From assembly GCA_052143275.1 (NCBI GenBank), contig JBKQTH010000412.1, forward strand, positions 1 through 29,723: a DNA stretch of 29,723 nt. Direction: 5' to 3'. Below the pieces are notes generated by a model. It saw only the letters and a program-made list of their open reading frames with translations. It was not told the DNA's origin and searched no databases. Position 1 is the stretch's first letter. Every line of letters begins with the position of its first letter. Shown one piece after another: positions 15,193 through 22,867 of this stretch. Made by a program: the position numbers and the translations under genes. The DNA comes from JAJPKE01 sp052143275. GTDB lineage: Bacteria > Chloroflexota > Ktedonobacteria > Ktedonobacterales > JADMIN01.

Positions 15193-16251
15193 TTGGCCGT
15201 CGTTTCTCGGCCGAGACATTTCGTTATGCGCTCGTCACATATGCTCTCCTCACAATCGGCTCATACTTCTTCTTATTCCGGCCTAATCGATGCAGCTGGG
15301 GTACCCGCCTACGCCGTCGAGAGACACGAGGCCAGCGTGCTCGGCTATCGGATGCGCTATCTGGTGGCGGGCGCGGGCGAACCAGTGCTGCTCTTGCATG
15401 GGTTGGCCGACTCCAGTGACACCTGGAGGAGCATTCTGCCCGGCCTCGCCCGCCGGCACCGGGTCTTCGCCCCCGATCTCCTGGGATGCGGCGAATCTGA
15501 CAAGCCGCGCATCAACTACTCACTATGGGCGCTTGCTACATACGTACGCTATTTTCTTGACGCGGTTGGCGTCGAGAAAGCCGACATGGTAGGCCATTCT
15601 CTCGGCGCAGGTCTGGCGCTTCACCTGTTTTTCCAGTACCCTGAGCGGGTGAAGCGGCTGGCGCTGCTGGCAGCCGGCGGTATGGGACGTGACTTACCTC
15701 TAAGCCTGCGCCTCTGCACTCTGGCCGGCTCCTCTCCGGTGCTGGGAGCTTTGCTAGCATCGCGACACGGTAATCACCCGCTGGCTCGTAGCGGACGCTT
15801 GATCTTGCGCCGTATCTGGCCGTCTACCGCAGTTGCCGACCAGCGCGGTGCCGACCATGGCTCGGTAGACCTGTCAGGCAGGCGCCCAGCCGGCAGAGAC
15901 GCCGGCGACGAGGTGCGAATGGCGGATGAGGAGGACGATATTCTGGAGAGGCTACGGGATCCTCAGGCACGCGAAGCCTTTCTGGCGATGCTACGCAGCG
16001 TGGGCGATATACGAGGACAGCATGTTACCGCGCTCGATCAGCTCCACCGTATTCGGGCACCGGTGCTCTTGATCCATGGTAGAAGGGACACCACCATTCC
16101 ACTCTCACATGGAGAAGCGGCCCAGAGCCAGCTTGCTGAGGGAAATCTGGAAGTGCTGGAAGATTGTGGGCATTGCCCGCATCGTGAGGCGCCCGCACAG
16201 GTGCTGGGGCTGCTGGAGCGGTTCTTTAGTGCTCCAGCCGTGCGGGGGTGA
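15193..16251 (+). CDS. Alpha/beta-hydrolase fold protein
   Basis: Alpha/beta hydrolase of up to 352 aa. After a poorly conserved N-terminus the fold begins near residue 45 with MRYLVAGAGEPVLLLHGLADSSDTW. The oxyanion HG, the DLLGCGESDKP turn and the nucleophile elbow GHSLGAG (Ser136) follow. The acid is probably Asp299 (HGRRD) and the base His327 (DCGHCPH), so the triad is complete. The cap region (about 215-250) is a polar, low-complexity stretch (GADHGSVDLSGRRPAGRDAG) that looks like an insertion. The start is uncertain: TTG at 15193, ATG at 15226 or ATG at 15241, none with a good ribosome site. Substrate unknown; esterase, lipase or haloperoxidase-like activity is possible. The macro-domain gene follows 27 bp later. 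Confidence 0.85.
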   Translation: MAVVSRPRHFVMRSSHMLSSQSAHTSSYSGLIDAAGVPAYAVERHEASVLGYRMRYLVAGAGEPVLLLHGLADSSDTWRSILPGLARRHRVFAPDLLGCGESDKPRINYSLWALATYVRYFLDAVGVEKADMVGHSLGAGLALHLFFQYPERVKRLALLAAGGMGRDLPLSLRLCTLAGSSPVLGALLASRHGNHPLARSGRLILRRIWPSTAVADQRGADHGSVDLSGRRPAGRDAGDEVRMADEEDDILERLRDPQAREAFLAMLRSVGDIRGQHVTALDQLHRIRAPVLLIHGRRDTTIPLSHGEAAQSQLAEGNLEVLEDCGHCPHREAPAQVLGLLERFFSAPAVRG

Positions 16252-16278
16252 AGGCAGACCAGCAAGGAGGAGCGGCGG

Positions 16279-16797
16279 ATGGACAAACACGTCACGGTGG
16301 TACAGGGGGACATCACGGAGCAGGCGGTTGGAGCCATAGTCAACGCGGCCAACTCCTCGCTGCTGGGTGGTGGTGGGGTAGACGGCGCCATTCACCGAGC
16401 TGCCGGTCCCCGGCTTCTAGAGGAGTGCCGCCAACTTGGTGGATGCCCCACCGGCGAAGCTCGCCTCACCTCGGGTTACCGCTTACCTGCCCACTATGTC
16501 ATTCACACCGTTGGACCGAGCTGGCGCGGTGGAACTCATGGCGAAGCGGAATTGCTGGCGTGCTGCTATCGCAATAGCCTGGAGCTGGCTCGGGCTCACA
16601 GCATCGCGAGCATAGCCTTTCCGGCTATCAGTACCGGCATCTACGGCTACCCACTTACGGAGGCCGCACGTATCGCAGTAGACGAAGTACAGCGCTTCAT
16701 TGCCGGCAACGACACACCGGCCTGGATTATTTTTGTCTGCTGGAGCAACGAGGCCTACCGGACGTATCTCGACCTGTTGGAACCGCAAGAGCAATAG
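16279..16797 (+). CDS. Macro-domain ADP-ribosyl hydrolase (MacroD/YmdB type)
   Basis: A 172-aa macro-domain protein. MacroD enzymes remove the acetyl group from O-acetyl-ADP-ribose and ADP-ribose from acidic residues. Motifs: VVQGDIT (7-13), IVNAANSSLLGGGGVDGAIHRAAG with NAAN (22-25) and the GGGGVDGAIH loop (30-39), and PAISTGIYGYP (115-125), all placed as in active family members. Length matches stand-alone MacroD. The ATG at 16279 follows AAGGAGGAGCGG. It probably shares a transcript with the hydrolase upstream. Its presence about 5 kb from a TIR enzyme that may make ADP-ribose species is suggestive but unproven. Confidence 0.92.
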   Translation: MDKHVTVVQGDITEQAVGAIVNAANSSLLGGGGVDGAIHRAAGPRLLEECRQLGGCPTGEARLTSGYRLPAHYVIHTVGPSWRGGTHGEAELLACCYRNSLELARAHSIASIAFPAISTGIYGYPLTEAARIAVDEVQRFIAGNDTPAWIIFVCWSNEAYRTYLDLLEPQEQ

Positions 16798-16878
16798 GTC
16801 GAGACGGCGGTGCAGTACAATATCCAGTACAACGCATTTCTCGTTAGTTTTTTTGTGCTAAACGGAAGGAACAATGCC

Positions 16879-17358
16879 ATGCAGGACTGGAAGAATGACC
16901 GCGTCGCATCAGCGGAGCGTGGCGAGAATCCGATGGTGATGGCACATATGAGAAGTGGTTTCGCAGTCATTGGAGATACCCAATTCCTGCCGGGCTACAG
17001 CGTATTATTAGCTGCGCCGACGGTCGAGTCGTTGAATGATCTCAATCTGGAACAGAGAGCCCAATTTCTTCTAGACATGACTCTGCTTGGCGATGCTGTA
17101 GCCGAAGCCTGTAAGCCGGTCGCGCGGATCAACTATGGGATTACAGGCAATAACCACCGCTATCTCTTGGCGCACATCTTTCCGCGCTATGATCAGGAGC
17201 ACGTCGAATACTTCAGGCAGTCGCCTTTCAACTATCCAAGGGAAAAGTGGTACGCTCCCCAGTACCACTATAGCGATGCTCAGCATGGCGACTTGCGCAA
17301 GCGGATCACCGAGTTCTTACACGAGTACATGCGCCAAGCCAATGCACTTCCCGAGTGA
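16879..17358 (+). CDS. HIT-family protein with degenerate histidine triad
   Basis: A 159-aa protein with a HIT-like layout: FAVIGDTQFLPGYSVLLAA (28-46), a helix LNLEQRAQFLLDMTLLGDAV, and the signature region NHRYLLAHIFPRY (92-104). In active HIT hydrolases this region reads H-x-H-x-H; here the positions are Tyr95, Leu97 and His99, so the nucleophilic middle histidine is missing. The rest (IFPRY, and the early Pro-Gly strand) fits the family. It may bind nucleotides without hydrolysing them, or use a different chemistry. The ATG at 16879 is chosen for the GGAAGGA site eight bases upstream; a longer frame starts at 16810 but lacks one. It ends close to the minus-strand uracil-DNA glycosylase, with only 35 bp between the two stops. 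Confidence 0.75.
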   Translation: MQDWKNDRVASAERGENPMVMAHMRSGFAVIGDTQFLPGYSVLLAAPTVESLNDLNLEQRAQFLLDMTLLGDAVAEACKPVARINYGITGNNHRYLLAHIFPRYDQEHVEYFRQSPFNYPREKWYAPQYHYSDAQHGDLRKRITEFLHEYMRQANALPE

Positions 17359-17393
17359 GGCCCCCTGGGGCGGAAGCGACTCGGGCCAGTCCA

Positions 17394-18059
17394 CTAGAAG
17401 AGTGATAACTGTTGTGGGTCTTCGCGAGAGCTATCAGTCGAGCTCTCCGCCAGCGACCCAATCTTGCCCAGGGCGGCCAGCCGGTGCGCCTCGGCCAGTG
17501 CTGCCGGAAGCGCGTGCTTGAAGTCACTTACGACCGTCTCACGCAACTCCTCGCGGTGTAATGCGGCGGCAGGATTGTACATCGCCACCACGATCCGTCC
17601 ACGTGAGACTTTAGCCTGCCCATGTATGCTCGAAATCTTCGCACCTGGAAGCAGGCGGGCCAGCGCGCCGCGTCCCAGCGCGACCAGTACCAGCGGGTCT
17701 ATAGCGGCAATCTGGCGAGTAAGATAACCGGCGCAGGCGCCAATCTCCGCTGGTGTCAGCTCTCGACTCCCAGGTACGCGATGCCGTACCATGTTGGTTA
17801 GATAGATCGCCTCGCGATTAAGTCCAGCCATTTCCAGTAATTCATCGAGAAACTTGCCCGAGGGTCCGGAGAAAGGGTAGCCTCGCCGGTCGTCATAAGC
17901 ACTTGGCGCTTCACCTACCAGCATTACCTCAGCCCGAGGGTTACCGCTACCGGGAACCGCCTGCCTGGCTCCAATGTACAAGTCGCAACGCTGACAGCGT
18001 TTTACCTCCTCCGCTATCACATCAAGTTGTCTTTGTGCCACATCCTTCACATCGTTCAT
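17394..18059 (-). CDS. Uracil-DNA glycosylase, family 4-like, with C-terminal clamp-binding motif
   Basis: A 221-aa uracil-DNA glycosylase of the iron-sulfur type, which removes uracil from DNA before base-excision repair. Motif A is GEAPSAYDD (49-57) followed by GYPFSGPSG. Cluster ligands C22 and C25 (CQRC) and C109 are present, but the third, normally in a KCRPPGNR-like segment, is replaced by His93 (VRHRVPGSR). Motif B, usually HPA, reads YNPAAAL with Asn162. The last five residues are QLSLF (217-221), the textbook bacterial beta-sliding-clamp binding motif. The start codon follows AAGGAGTATGCG. It lies 36 bp after the NYN gene, probably cotranscribed. Either an altered member of family 4 or a divergent related UDG family. 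Confidence 0.88.
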   Translation of the reverse strand: MNDVKDVAQRQLDVIAEEVKRCQRCDLYIGARQAVPGSGNPRAEVMLVGEAPSAYDDRRGYPFSGPSGKFLDELLEMAGLNREAIYLTNMVRHRVPGSRELTPAEIGACAGYLTRQIAAIDPLVLVALGRGALARLLPGAKISSIHGQAKVSRGRIVVAMYNPAAALHREELRETVVSDFKHALPAALAEAHRLAALGKIGSLAESSTDSSREDPQQLSLF

Positions 18060-18095
18060 CGCATACTCCTTGTTCAGGCTAGCCAGGCAGCAGGT

Positions 18096-20351
18096 TTATC
18101 TGTCCGCACGGATGTCGGGAGCCAGCGTCAGGTTAATGAACAGGTCGCAACTCTGGCGCAGTATCCTGGCGGCTGAGTCATCGAAGGCAGCGGCCTCCAC
18201 GCGCACTCCTCGATCCGAGCAGTACTCAAGCAACGGCAGAAAGTCGCTGTCACCGCTAACCAGTGCGACAGTGTCCAGCGCGCCGGCATCCACCAGGCGG
18301 ACGATATCCATACAGAGGTCAAGGTCCAGGTCGGCTTTCTTGGCGCCGCTGGAGAATGTCTTGTAGTTCTTAGTGGTGATTCGATAACCCATTCCCGTTA
18401 CGGCCACCAAAAACGATTGATCAGCGCCTGGATCAGGGTTGGTTGGTGCATAGGCATGTGCCCGTATCAACAGGCGGTTGCCACGCAAGAACTCCAGTAG
18501 CTTGCCAAAGACACTGTTGATCCGCAAGCTGCGCGACGAAAAGAGGAGATTGGCCACATCCACGAAAATGCCTACTCGTTCAGTGGATGCGGAAGGAGGG
18601 AACATCACCGTCATGCTGGGTGGATACTGCTGGCGTCGCATCTCGGTCAGCAGGCGGTCGGTCTGTTGAGCAATGGCGGTAGCGACAATGTTGGCAAGTT
18701 GATTGGAAGACATAGGTGGGGTATCGGTACCGCGCTCAGTGCGGGTGGGGCGTGGAGCATAGACGTCGCGAGCCTGGCTGGCCACCCCACGTGGCTGGGG
18801 GCCGAAACCTCGGGCAAAGGTTGGTGCCGGTGCGCCGAAGGGGCTGTCCTGCTGGCGTATGTTCTGTTGTGCAGTCGAGATATCCCACGAAGGTTGCCCA
18901 CCCTGTGGCGCTGGCAGAGTGACCGGAGATACCGGCTGAGATTGCGGCAACTGGGTGGAATTGGGAGGTTGAGCGTGAGAGGTAGCAGGATACGGCTGCT
19001 CGAACGCGCCGGTATAGTTCTCCAACTGATCGTGGCTGGTATAGCGGTCGTGGCCGGTATAGTGGTCAAAGGCTGGGCTAGGCGAAGTCACTCGCCGTGC
19101 TGGCTCGCTCACATCCGGTAAAGCACTGGGCCATACGGAGCCGGCGCTTGAGGCTTCGGCAGCTTCCGTGGATTCTGGTGTCTCCACAGCAGTGGTACGT
19201 GGCGTGCGTCGCCGCCGCCGCCGCCTGCGGGTGCTTGCGGCAATGCCCTCACTCTCGCCGTTCTCGGGCTCGCCGCTCTCGGGCTCGCCGCCCTCGCTCT
19301 CGCTGGTCCGAGCTTCTGGGATCTCCTCCGCCTGACCGTCGAGTTCAGGGACTTCATCCAACTCTGCTGTGAGCTCGCGGCTGCCGCTCTCCTCCGATAC
19401 TTCAGCTTCGCCCCTTGGCTGAACTCCATGCTGCGTATCGCGGAGACCAAGTTCTGAAAGTATATCGTCAGCGGTAGTGTGAGTATAGGGGCGCTCAGTC
19501 CGCGGTGTAAAGAGATTGAAAGATTCCTCCATAGCCGGAGGCACTGGGGTGCTCGTAGGCTCCGGTGCGGCTGGCACCTCGACCTCGGTGATTGGGGTGA
19601 GAGGAGAACGCATGCCGCTGAGACGTTCCGGGCGAATCGCGGGAGCCAGGGAGGAGCTCTCGGCGGCGGCGGCGCGTCGATCAAAACGATAGCGTCTGCT
19701 GGCAGTGGGTTCAGCCGAATCGGCTGGCGTTTCCAGTAACTGCTCTCTTACCTGGCCTGGCCTGGTGGGGATGCCGGTGGTTGGCTCAGTCAGGACTGGT
19801 ACCGGCTCGGGCAATGCAACGGTTGCCGGAGTGATGGGACCGGCTCCGGAATCTTGGGTTATTTCAACTGGGTGGGTAACTGTGCCATTAGCTGCGGCCT
19901 CTCTCATGGGCTCGGTTTCGGCAGTCTCGGGAGTGGCTGCCACGACCAAGTGTACTTCCCCTTTCTTTCTGCGTCCATTGCGCTGGCTCCTGGAACGCGG
20001 ACGCTGAGGGGAGGCAGAGGGAGCCGCAGAAGCGGGCGAAGACGGCTGGGCAACCGAAGGTGCCGGCGGCGTCTCGCCGGCTGCCGGTTCGCTGGACTTA
20101 GCCTGGTTAATGCGGCTGGATCTAGGAGCTCGCGACGTACTTGGCGGCTTCGAAGCGGCCGATTTGGTTGGGAGATCACGTGACGTCTCAACAATAGGTG
20201 TCGCGGCTGCGGCGATGTTGTCGGGCTGAGTTGCAGCGGGCTTGGGGCGCGAAGAGCGCCGATAACGGCGCTGCGGTGAAGCTTTGACTGGCGTCTCGCC
20301 GTTGGCGGAGCCTTCAGGCGCCGCATTGGTTTTCGAGGTAGATTGGTTCAT
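18096..20351 (-). CDS. NYN-domain (LabA/DUF88-like) protein with long disordered N-terminus
   Basis: A 751-aa protein. Residues 1 to about 560 are low-complexity: Pro/Ala/Ser/Glu-rich, with basic RRRR clusters near 385 and acidic glycine repeats (SEGGEPESGEPENGESEG), so probably disordered. The C-terminal NYN domain (591-751) belongs to the PIN-like nuclease fold: VGIFVDVANLL with Asp598, KKADLDLDLCMDIV with Asp674, 676 and 678, and LVSGDSDFLPLLEY with Asp701 and 703. These acidic residues are the metal ligands, and all are present, so RNase activity is plausible. The start is ATG behind GGAGACAAA. The charged N-terminus, reminiscent of RNase E scaffolds, may recruit RNA or partners. It precedes the glycosylase in the same transcript. 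Confidence 0.85.
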   Translation of the reverse strand: MNQSTSKTNAAPEGSANGETPVKASPQRRYRRSSRPKPAATQPDNIAAAATPIVETSRDLPTKSAASKPPSTSRAPRSSRINQAKSSEPAAGETPPAPSVAQPSSPASAAPSASPQRPRSRSQRNGRRKKGEVHLVVAATPETAETEPMREAAANGTVTHPVEITQDSGAGPITPATVALPEPVPVLTEPTTGIPTRPGQVREQLLETPADSAEPTASRRYRFDRRAAAAESSSLAPAIRPERLSGMRSPLTPITEVEVPAAPEPTSTPVPPAMEESFNLFTPRTERPYTHTTADDILSELGLRDTQHGVQPRGEAEVSEESGSRELTAELDEVPELDGQAEEIPEARTSESEGGEPESGEPENGESEGIAASTRRRRRRRRTPRTTAVETPESTEAAEASSAGSVWPSALPDVSEPARRVTSPSPAFDHYTGHDRYTSHDQLENYTGAFEQPYPATSHAQPPNSTQLPQSQPVSPVTLPAPQGGQPSWDISTAQQNIRQQDSPFGAPAPTFARGFGPQPRGVASQARDVYAPRPTRTERGTDTPPMSSNQLANIVATAIAQQTDRLLTEMRRQQYPPSMTVMFPPSASTERVGIFVDVANLLFSSRSLRINSVFGKLLEFLRGNRLLIRAHAYAPTNPDPGADQSFLVAVTGMGYRITTKNYKTFSSGAKKADLDLDLCMDIVRLVDAGALDTVALVSGDSDFLPLLEYCSDRGVRVEAAAFDDSAARILRQSCDLFINLTLAPDIRADR

Positions 20352-20777
20352 TTTGTCTCCTACTCTCCTACCGTATCAGGAGCGTGGAGATGGTGACATG
20401 AGGAGGATTGGAGCACGACGGCCGTCACGAGTTCTAGCTGATTGATTATGCCGGTCAGGCAGCTTACGGGCAAGGCACTTTCCGCCTGCTCGAGTTGGCT
20501 TTACTTGCTCCAGCTGTTAAAGATAGGTGGCAGCTGGAGCCGCCAGAACAATCTACTTTCACACTTTGCCTATTCGTCCCTAGTCGTTGACCCCACACCC
20601 TCAACCCGTTGCCACATCCCCAGGTATTCCACCGTCCAGCGGAACTACTCTTGATACTGTAACTTGTACACATAAATATAATGTTCAACTCTTGCTGTCC
20701 CGCTCTCCTTAACGCTCTGCCCTGATATTCGCGCTTCCCGGAGGCATCAGCCGCCGCGTCGTCGCAGCGCTAGCTAG
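20352..20777. other. Intergenic region upstream of the NYN gene
   Basis: This 426-bp gap between the phosphatidyltransferase stop and the NYN start is the only long break in the minus-strand run from ino1 to the glycosylase, so the NYN transcript probably starts here. An AT-rich patch (about 20650-20690) is the likely promoter area, but I cannot place -35 and -10 boxes on the minus strand with confidence. A short GCTA tandem repeat (20769-20784) covers the phosphatidyltransferase stop codon. No gene is seen. Confidence 0.45.
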
Positions 20778-21560
20778 CTAGCTACGCCGTGAGCGCTCCG
20801 GGGTAACGGTGTCAGAAGCAGTTGCGCGAAAGCGACGCGGAACCAGCTTGGTGCCGAAAGCTGGTAAGGCCGCCGGCAGGAACGGAGCATCTGTCTGCTT
20901 GGTTTCAGTCTTCGCTTGTAAAGGGTCATCTTGGCGTGTGGGCGCTGGAGTCTCAGCCGGCCGAACATTTAGTTTCAGCCAAACAGTTACAATTCGCTGG
21001 ATCGCTGTAAAGGTACTGGTCACTGCCAGGAAAGCAAGCGTCCACACCAGCCAAGATTCACCGCCAATTATCAGGCCGGCCGCCAGCAGGAGTACCCGTT
21101 CAGGCCTTGCCATCAAACCACTTTTCAAGGTCATGCCCAGGCCCTCGGCTCGGGCGCGGGCGTAGCTGACCATAAGGGAGCTAAGCGCGGCGATGTAAGC
21201 CAGGGCCACGATCCAGGTGCGCAGTGTTGATGCGTGAATGGAGAGCGCGAAGAGGATCACACCAAGCAACACAATGCCTTCGGAATAACGATCTAGCGTG
21301 GAATCCAGGAATGCGCCAAAGGTCGTCATCTGATTCCGTATGCGGGCAAGTGCGCCATCTACCATGTCAAAGAGACCGGCAAAAAGTAGCATTACTCCGC
21401 CTATGCGCAGGTTTCCGGAGGCAATAATCGCCGCTGCGACCGCATTCAAGAGCAGACCGAGCAGTGTTGCCATATTCGGAGTCATGCCGATCTTTGCCAG
21501 AGGCGTGACAATCACCTCCGCAACCGTACGTGCATATTGTTGAATACGTGGACCGAACAT
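20778..21560 (-). CDS. CDP-alcohol phosphatidyltransferase (phosphatidylinositol phosphate synthase-like)
   Basis: A 260-aa integral membrane enzyme that joins CDP-diacylglycerol to an alcohol. The signature D-x2-D-G-x2-A-R-x8-G-x3-D-x3-D is complete (D65, D68, G69, A72, R73, G82, D86, D90), forming the two-metal site. About six membrane helices span residues 15-190; a polar tail follows (about 205-260). The substrate is inferred to be inositol-1-phosphate from its neighbours, a myo-inositol-phosphate synthase and a PimA-like mannosyltransferase, as with actinobacterial PgsA1. The ATG at 21560 is chosen over a TTG four codons upstream because that TTG lies in the GAGGAG ribosome site. Phosphatidylglycerol-phosphate synthase remains an alternative. 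Confidence 0.85.
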   Translation of the reverse strand: MFGPRIQQYARTVAEVIVTPLAKIGMTPNMATLLGLLLNAVAAAIIASGNLRIGGVMLLFAGLFDMVDGALARIRNQMTTFGAFLDSTLDRYSEGIVLLGVILFALSIHASTLRTWIVALAYIAALSSLMVSYARARAEGLGMTLKSGLMARPERVLLLAAGLIIGGESWLVWTLAFLAVTSTFTAIQRIVTVWLKLNVRPAETPAPTRQDDPLQAKTETKQTDAPFLPAALPAFGTKLVPRRFRATASDTVTPERSRRS

Positions 21561-21650
21561 GCTGCTCCTCAATCCGAGTCACTTCTATTGTATACTATCG
21601 TGTGAGGCCAGCCTAGTGGCACGCCTCTCCCCTCTTTGGAGGGTATCTTT

Positions 21651-22832
21651 TCATGTAGAGTGCGCCAGCAGACGCTGCTGTGCGCCGGCTGCCCGCTCCT
21701 CTATTATCTCGTGATAGTAGGCTTCTATCCGGCGTCCGACCCGCTCCCAGCTGAACTCCTCCGCCCGCTGGCGCCCCTTGGCAGCCAGACGTTCGCGGGC
21801 TGGCTCATCTCCGAGCAGATTGCAGATTGCCCAGGCCAATTGTTCATGCTTGCGCGGTGGAACCAGTATGCCGTCCACCTGATCGCGAATTACTGCATGG
21901 AAGCCGGGAATATCCGAGGCAACCACCGGCCGGCCGGCTGCCAGAGCTTCAAGGAGTACTATACCCTGGCTTTCGCCTCCGGTGTTAGGTGCACAAAAAA
22001 CGTGGGCTGTGGCATAGATTGCCGGCATCTTCTCTACTGGCACGCGACCGGTGAAGATGACGTCACGCCAGCCGGCCCGCGCTACTATCTTCTGAAAGGC
22101 TGAGCGAAGCTGCCCTTCGCCGGCGATGATAAAGCGTGTGTTGGGATAATGCTCACGAATATGCGGAATGGCGCGGAGCAGATACTTTGCCCCTTTGCGA
22201 CGCTCGATTCGACCAAGGTATAGGATATTCAGCTTGCCGTCCATGAATTCCGGCAGGGGAGCGGCATCCGGGCGGAAATGCGCTACATCTACGCCGTTGG
22301 GGATGATGCGATAGTCCCCAGGGAAAAAGTGGGCCACGAAGTCACGTGCCGGCACCGAGACCGCGATCCGCCCCTGTAACCGGCGAAAGTATCGACCCAG
22401 AAATGGCTTAGCCGACGTGTAGGCCCATTCACTTGTCGAGGTTAGACCACGACGAGCATAAGCGTGGAAAGTGCCGACATGTACTGCACCCGAGGAATGA
22501 GCGGAATTCAGCACCGTGAGCGGCAACGATGACGCAAACGGCTCATGCAGGTGTAAGACATCAAACTGCTCACGCTGTAATAGAGAACGAATATGTCCAT
22601 ATACATCCGGTGCCACAGCAACGCGGGCAATTGAGCCGTTCACTCGGAGAGGCGCGGCCCAGCCGAGACGGTAGATGCCGTACTCCACCTGCCGCGCCTC
22701 GGGGCCCGTGGCCGGGGTGAGGATTCGGACCGTATGCCCGTAGGTGCGAAGTTCGGTCGCTAGATGGGTGATATGATCTTTTACACCGCCTGGGTAACTC
22801 CAGTCGTAGGGTGAAACCAAACCTATCTTCAC
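21651..22832 (-). CDS. pimA: GT4 glycosyltransferase, PimA-like (phosphatidylinositol mannosyltransferase)
   Basis: A 393-aa GT-B glycosyltransferase of family 4. It opens with MKIGLVSPYDWSYPGGVKDH, matching the PimA start. DVLHLHEP (91-98) carries the histidine next to the acceptor site, and GTFHA (120-124) follows. YLGRIERRKG marks the donor domain, and the EX7E motif is at E287-E295 (GGESQGIVLLE). PimA moves mannose from GDP-mannose to phosphatidylinositol at the inner membrane face. The GTG at 22832 follows AAAGGCAGGATTC; a longer frame to 23078 overlaps the PHP gene and lacks homology. GDP-mannose supply sits nearby at 28394. Neighbours support the PIM assignment, though other sugar acceptors are possible. 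Confidence 0.85.
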   Translation of the reverse strand: MKIGLVSPYDWSYPGGVKDHITHLATELRTYGHTVRILTPATGPEARQVEYGIYRLGWAAPLRVNGSIARVAVAPDVYGHIRSLLQREQFDVLHLHEPFASSLPLTVLNSAHSSGAVHVGTFHAYARRGLTSTSEWAYTSAKPFLGRYFRRLQGRIAVSVPARDFVAHFFPGDYRIIPNGVDVAHFRPDAAPLPEFMDGKLNILYLGRIERRKGAKYLLRAIPHIREHYPNTRFIIAGEGQLRSAFQKIVARAGWRDVIFTGRVPVEKMPAIYATAHVFCAPNTGGESQGIVLLEALAAGRPVVASDIPGFHAVIRDQVDGILVPPRKHEQLAWAICNLLGDEPARERLAAKGRQRAEEFSWERVGRRIEAYYHEIIEERAAGAQQRLLAHST

Positions 22833-22867
22833 GAATCCTGCCTTTACGCTAGCCAAATTCCACGTGA

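Noticed and set aside
20651..20682. TTGATA and TATAAT on the plus strand in the NYN upstream region
   Set aside because: The 20-bp spacer is too long and no plus-strand gene follows.
20769..20784. GCTA tandem repeat
   Set aside because: Short, and overlaps a stop codon; no sign of function beyond chance.
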